Of a stretch of 64,000 nucleotides of DNA, positions 60,478-64,000 are shown piece by piece. Each line of letters opens with the position of its first letter. The first letter of the stretch is position 1. This DNA is from Rickettsia tillamookensis (lineage in GTDB: Bacteria; Pseudomonadota; Alphaproteobacteria; Rickettsiales; Rickettsiaceae). The stretch lies in assembly GCF_016743795.2 (NCBI RefSeq), contig NZ_CP060138.2, positions 186,001 through 250,000 of the forward strand, given 5' to 3'. The notes under the pieces were generated by a model that worked only from the letters and a program-made list of their open reading frames with translations, made no database searches and was not told the origin of the DNA. Position numbers and translations under genes: made by a program.

Positions 60478-62640
60478 TTAATTAATTTTTAATTTCAAAG
60501 CATTTGCAAAAAATGTATAGATATTGATAAAATAATTAGCACTATCTTTTAAGTCACTGCCGCTACCGTGTCCGCTATCATTACTCTCTAAGAAATAAGT
60601 TGTAATGTTTGAATTTTGCTCAAGTGCATACTCAAAAATACGTGCATGCCATGGATGTACACGCTGATCAAGCACTGAGCCGGTAATTAAAATAGTAGGA
60701 TATTTTTGAGTTAAAGATAAATTTTCTAAAGGTGCATATTTTTTAATATGTACTAAATCATTTGGATTTTCCGGATCTCCATATTCAGTTACCCATGAAT
60801 GTCCTGCTCCGAATTCTTTATAGCGTACCATATCAAGTATCGGTACTTCGCATGCTATAGCTCCAAATAAATCGGGACGCTGCGTCATTGCAACACTTAC
60901 TAGCAACCCGCCGTTACTTCCTCCTTTAATTCCTAAATACTCAGGTCTAGTAATATTTTGCTTTATTAAATCCTCTGCTACTGCAATAAAATCATTAAAG
61001 CCGGTTTGACGTTTTATTCCTTGAGCCGCCTTATGCCACTCAGGACCAAACTCTCCACCACCTCTGATATTAGCAAGAACATTAACTCCACCATGTTTAA
61101 CCCATACTTCATTTTCCACACGAGAGAAATATGGAGAGTTAATTACTTGAAAACCGCCATATGCTTCAAGTAATGTTGGGTTTTTACCATCAAATTTTGT
61201 ACCTTTTTTATAGACAATAAAATATGGTATTTTAACTCCATCCGAACTTGTTGCTTCCTTTTGCTCTACAACATAATTTTTGCTATCAAACGGATATAAA
61301 GGCTTTCTAATAACTTTTAATTCATGAGTTTTATCCCATAAATAGATAGTTGGAGGAACTATAGAATTTTCTATAGTAATTAATGCGTCTTCTTCCTCAT
61401 CATCAGACAACATACCAAAAATTGCATTTTCATAAGGCAGTTTTAAAGTTACCGGTTTTGTCCATTCATTATTTTCTAATGTAAATGTTACTACTTTTGA
61501 AATAACATTCTCATAGCTAGTTAAAAATACTGTATCTTTAGTCATCCCTACAAAATAAAATACTTCTCTCTCTGTTGGGGTAAATAATATTTTTAAGCTA
61601 GTTTTATCGTTATCTTCTTTTAGAAGATCAGCGTAGTGTATGGCAATAAGCGAACCTGCTTTTATATTACTATTTTTAAATTTCCAATCGGAACGCAGCC
61701 GCCAAAATACATATTCTTTAAAAGAACCTTCAGGTGTTGCATCTGATGGCATATTTATTTTTTGTAATTTTAAGTCCTCATCTTTAGTATCTAAAATATA
61801 ATTATCGTAATTATAAAAATCCTTATCTGCAGATATAAATATTAAAGATGAAGAAATATTATCGGATAAAAGCTTACCGGCTGATACACGTATATAATTC
61901 TTTGGTATTTCAAATAGTTTTTTGGCTTTCTCTATAGGTTCTCCTCGCTTCCATATGTAGAGCGAGTTAGGATATAAAGAGTCAGTAACTTCCTCTTTAT
62001 GCAAAACTGGATTAAATATAATAGTATTTTGGTCAACCCAAGTAGGGTAGGTAAATTTACCTTCTAACAATTTTCCATCGCTAGTTTTTGGTTCAAATCC
62101 ATTTTTTACAAAATCTTTTTTCTCTAAATCCCATTCTCTAAAAAACATCTCATCCTTACCGCCAAATGACATGGCAATTAAGAAGCGATTAGGGTTTTGA
62201 AAACAATCACTTCCACCTCGATACATTACTTTTTTACCGAGTTTTTTGGATAATTTATCAAAATCGATTAGAACTTCCCAATTTGGTTTGTCTTTCGAGT
62301 AATTCTCAACTAATGTCCTACGCCATAATCCTTGCGGATTTTTATCATCCATCCAAAAATTATATACATATCCTTTACGGATAATACCATAAGGGGTTTT
62401 TCTTTGGTCATATAATATAGATTCTATTTCTTTTTTAAGTATCTTATAACTAGGCATAGATTGGAAAGCCTTTTCTGTTTTATCAGTACGCTCTTTTGCC
62501 CATTTTAGAGCTTCAGCTCCTTCAGCTTCCTCTAGAAACTTAGTGTCTTTTGAGTTATATATTTGTTCATCATTGTTTCCCATAGCTTGAACACAAAAAG
62601 TTAATAAAACAATTATAAAATAGCAGGTAATTTTTTTCAT
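60478..62640 (-). CDS. Prolyl oligopeptidase-family serine peptidase (S9), predicted exported
   Basis: Cleaves short peptides after Pro or basic residues, depending on subfamily. 720 aa from the ATG at 62640, chosen because it begins a clean signal peptide, MKKITCYFIIVLLTFCVQAM; a longer frame to 62712 would bury it. Propeller domain in the middle, then the hydrolase domain with nucleophile GIKGGSNGGLLVSVAM (Ser575), acid in ITGSVLDQRVHPWHA and His in SNDSGHGSG. It is isolated: repeats downstream, and R4 copy G with hemW divergently upstream. Periplasmic placement is inferred from the signal. Confidence 0.9.
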   Translation of the reverse strand: MKKITCYFIIVLLTFCVQAMGNNDEQIYNSKDTKFLEEAEGAEALKWAKERTDKTEKAFQSMPSYKILKKEIESILYDQRKTPYGIIRKGYVYNFWMDDKNPQGLWRRTLVENYSKDKPNWEVLIDFDKLSKKLGKKVMYRGGSDCFQNPNRFLIAMSFGGKDEMFFREWDLEKKDFVKNGFEPKTSDGKLLEGKFTYPTWVDQNTIIFNPVLHKEEVTDSLYPNSLYIWKRGEPIEKAKKLFEIPKNYIRVSAGKLLSDNISSSLIFISADKDFYNYDNYILDTKDEDLKLQKINMPSDATPEGSFKEYVFWRLRSDWKFKNSNIKAGSLIAIHYADLLKEDNDKTSLKILFTPTEREVFYFVGMTKDTVFLTSYENVISKVVTFTLENNEWTKPVTLKLPYENAIFGMLSDDEEEDALITIENSIVPPTIYLWDKTHELKVIRKPLYPFDSKNYVVEQKEATSSDGVKIPYFIVYKKGTKFDGKNPTLLEAYGGFQVINSPYFSRVENEVWVKHGGVNVLANIRGGGEFGPEWHKAAQGIKRQTGFNDFIAVAEDLIKQNITRPEYLGIKGGSNGGLLVSVAMTQRPDLFGAIACEVPILDMVRYKEFGAGHSWVTEYGDPENPNDLVHIKKYAPLENLSLTQKYPTILITGSVLDQRVHPWHARIFEYALEQNSNITTYFLESNDSGHGSGSDLKDSANYFINIYTFFANALKLKIN

Positions 62641-62739
62641 AATTTTAATGATATCTATTAAATTAAAAGCTTTATTTAAAGTTTTCTTTGAATTAGAATA
62701 GTGTTTTATCATACACCTTGAATAAAATCAAAGAAAATG

Positions 62740-62906
62740 CTAGGTTTTGTGGGCATTTCTAATTGATTTGCTATTTTGAGGTCTTTTTTAGCAAAAATTA
62801 ATAAGATTTTTGTAGGAATAGTTATTCATATTTCAAAAAAATCTTATAATTGCTAGCTGCAAATAACCAAAATTAAATCTTTTTAGAAATGTCCACAGAA
62901 TCTAAG
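62740..62906 (+). repeat. R4 element copy G, upstream of hemW
   Basis: About 167 bp. Left end ctaggttttgtgggcatttc, inverted right end cttagattctgtggacattt. Core gcaaaaattaataagatttt, tgtaggaatagttattcata, tttcaaaaaaatcttataat. It is nearly 50 kb from the rplL-rpoB cluster, showing that the family is dispersed. Confidence 0.72.
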
Positions 62907-62930
62907 CTAGCACTAGCAAAAATACAAAAT

Positions 62931-64000
62931 ATGAGAGTTATGGCTAATGATTTAAGTATTTATATTCATTGGCCGTTTTGTTTGTCAAAATGTCCATATT
63001 GTGATTTTAATTCTCATGTGGTAAGTACTATAGATCATCATCAGTGGCTTAAATCCTATGAAACGGAAATTGAGTATTTTAGGGATATTATTCAAAATAA
63101 ATATATAAAATCCATTTTTTTTGGCGGCGGTACTCCCTCTTTAATGAATCCTGTAGTCGTTGCAGGAATAATAAATAAAATCAGTAATCTAGCAATTATT
63201 GATAATAAAACCGAGATAACTCTAGAAACTAATCCCACATCCTTTGAAACTGAGAAGTTTAAAGCATTCAAATCCGCCGGAATTAATCGTGTTTCAATTG
63301 GAATACAATCCTTAAAAGAAGACGATTTAAAAAAATTAGGCAGAACTCATGATTGTATGCAGGCCATTAAAACAATTGAGGCGGCAAATACAATTTTTCC
63401 ACGCGTGTCATTTGATTTAATATATGCACGTAGCGGTCAGAAATTAAAACAGTGGCAAGAAGAATTAAAGCAAGCTATGCAGCTCGCAAATGGCCATATC
63501 TCTCTTTATCAATTGACTATTGAAAAAGGTACACCTTTTTATAAATTATTTAAGGAGGGTAATCTGATTTTGCCGCATTCAGATGCGGCAGCTGAAATGT
63601 ACGAATGGACGAATCATTATCTAGAATCTAAAAAATATTTTAGATATGAGATATCTAATTATGCTCTAGCAAATCAGGAATGTTTGCATAATTTGACTTA
63701 TTGGAATTATAATAATTATTTAGGTATAGGTCCCGGAGCTCATAGTAGAATAATTGATACTTCAAATTCAGTATCGGCAATTATGATGTGGCATAAACCT
63801 GAAAAATGGTTAGACTCGATTAACACAAAAAATGTTGGTATTCAAACTAATACTAAGTTAACAAATAAAGAAATCATTGAAGAAATACTAATGATGGGTT
63901 TACGTCTTAGCAAAGGCATAAATATTGCCACATTAGAGAAGAAAATAAACGCAAAATTAGTGGATATTTTAGACATGAATAACCTGCAGCATTATCAAAG
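62931..64000 (+). CDS. hemW: HemW-like radical SAM protein (HemN family), 3' end outside the window
   Basis: Open to the last base. The radical-SAM cysteines appear as CLSKCPYC in SIYIHWPFCLSKCPYCDFNS; this form (IHWPFC..KCPYCDF) is typical of HemW, a haem-handling relative of HemN, rather than of HemN itself. FFGGGTPSLM, RVSIGIQSL and HDCMQAIKTIEAA follow. Start options are ATG at 62931 or 62940; an in-frame ATG at 62889 lies inside R4 copy G and is less likely. Many databases label such genes coproporphyrinogen III oxidase, which is probably over-specific. Confidence 0.88.
   Translation, partial: MRVMANDLSIYIHWPFCLSKCPYCDFNSHVVSTIDHHQWLKSYETEIEYFRDIIQNKYIKSIFFGGGTPSLMNPVVVAGIINKISNLAIIDNKTEITLETNPTSFETEKFKAFKSAGINRVSIGIQSLKEDDLKKLGRTHDCMQAIKTIEAANTIFPRVSFDLIYARSGQKLKQWQEELKQAMQLANGHISLYQLTIEKGTPFYKLFKEGNLILPHSDAAAEMYEWTNHYLESKKYFRYEISNYALANQECLHNLTYWNYNNYLGIGPGAHSRIIDTSNSVSAIMMWHKPEKWLDSINTKNVGIQTNTKLTNKEIIEEILMMGLRLSKGINIATLEKKINAKLVDILDMNNLQHYQ

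Overview
The window is a 64 kb piece of a Rickettsia chromosome, most likely spotted-fever or transitional-group-like. The evidence is strong A+T richness, the gene order sdhC-sdhD-sdhA ... rpsL-rpsG-fusA-tRNA-Trp-secE-nusG-rplKAJL-rpoBC, the lack of tuf after fusA, many small palindromic repeats in intergenic and even coding DNA, and several short lineage-restricted hypothetical genes. No rRNA, CRISPR array, transposase or phage module was seen. The species cannot be fixed from the sequence alone, but RpoB carries Leu at residue 973, the state I recall as typical of the naturally rifampicin-tolerant R. massiliae-like group.

Layout. 1-6.6 kb (+): the 3' part of an HtrA/DegP protease, the tRNA hydroxylase TrhO, the succinate dehydrogenase genes sdhC, sdhD and sdhA (with a frameshifted MNT-HEPN gene between sdhC and sdhD and an unlisted 40-codon ORF after sdhD), and an amino-acid ABC permease. 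6.6-23.1 kb (+): the translation/transcription super-cluster rpsL to rpoC. 23.3-24.7 kb (-): two orphan genes. 24.9-29.7 kb (+): pepA, mipZ, an orphan, aspS. 30-42.3 kb (-): a kinase-like candidate effector with a small downstream ORF, a Bax-inhibitor-1 protein, dapB, a flavin reductase, a solute-binding lipoprotein, gatB-gatA-gatC, frr, pyrH, an MrpE-like protein and an EmrB exporter. 42.5-47.1 kb: a small orphan, tRNA-Thr(CGU), bamA and rseP. 47.5-53.2 kb: nusB, rlmE, two tandem lipase-like paralogues with a small coupled ORF, a COQ10/RatA-like START protein, an SDHAF4-like gene and rsmE. 53.4-64 kb: a DUF378 protein, an RND transporter split by an amber codon, an HU-like protein, holB, ffh, a prolyl oligopeptidase and the 5' part of hemW.

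Functionally this is mostly core machinery: ribosome and RNA polymerase, TCA/respiratory complex II with a likely flavinylation factor (SDHAF4) 46 kb away, Asp/Asn and Glu/Gln tRNA charging through AspRS plus GatCAB, outer-membrane assembly (BamA, RseP), and uptake of host amino acids (GlnP-like permease and a distant binding lipoprotein). Accessory content consists of candidate host-interaction proteins (kinase-like 597 aa protein, tandem GHSLG hydrolases).

The most unusual layer is the repeats. At least five families can be told apart by eye: R1 (cgtcattgc ... gcaatgacg), R2 (gtcatcccgcg ... cacggtatgac), RPE1 and RPE2 (palindromic elements, one nested in the other and one translated in frame), and R4 (a roughly 150-165 bp element with terminal inverted repeats, clustered around rplL-rpoB). 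Two R2 copies show terminal inverted repeats and direct duplications of 9 bp, one of them nested in an R1 copy, which argues that these are or were mobile.
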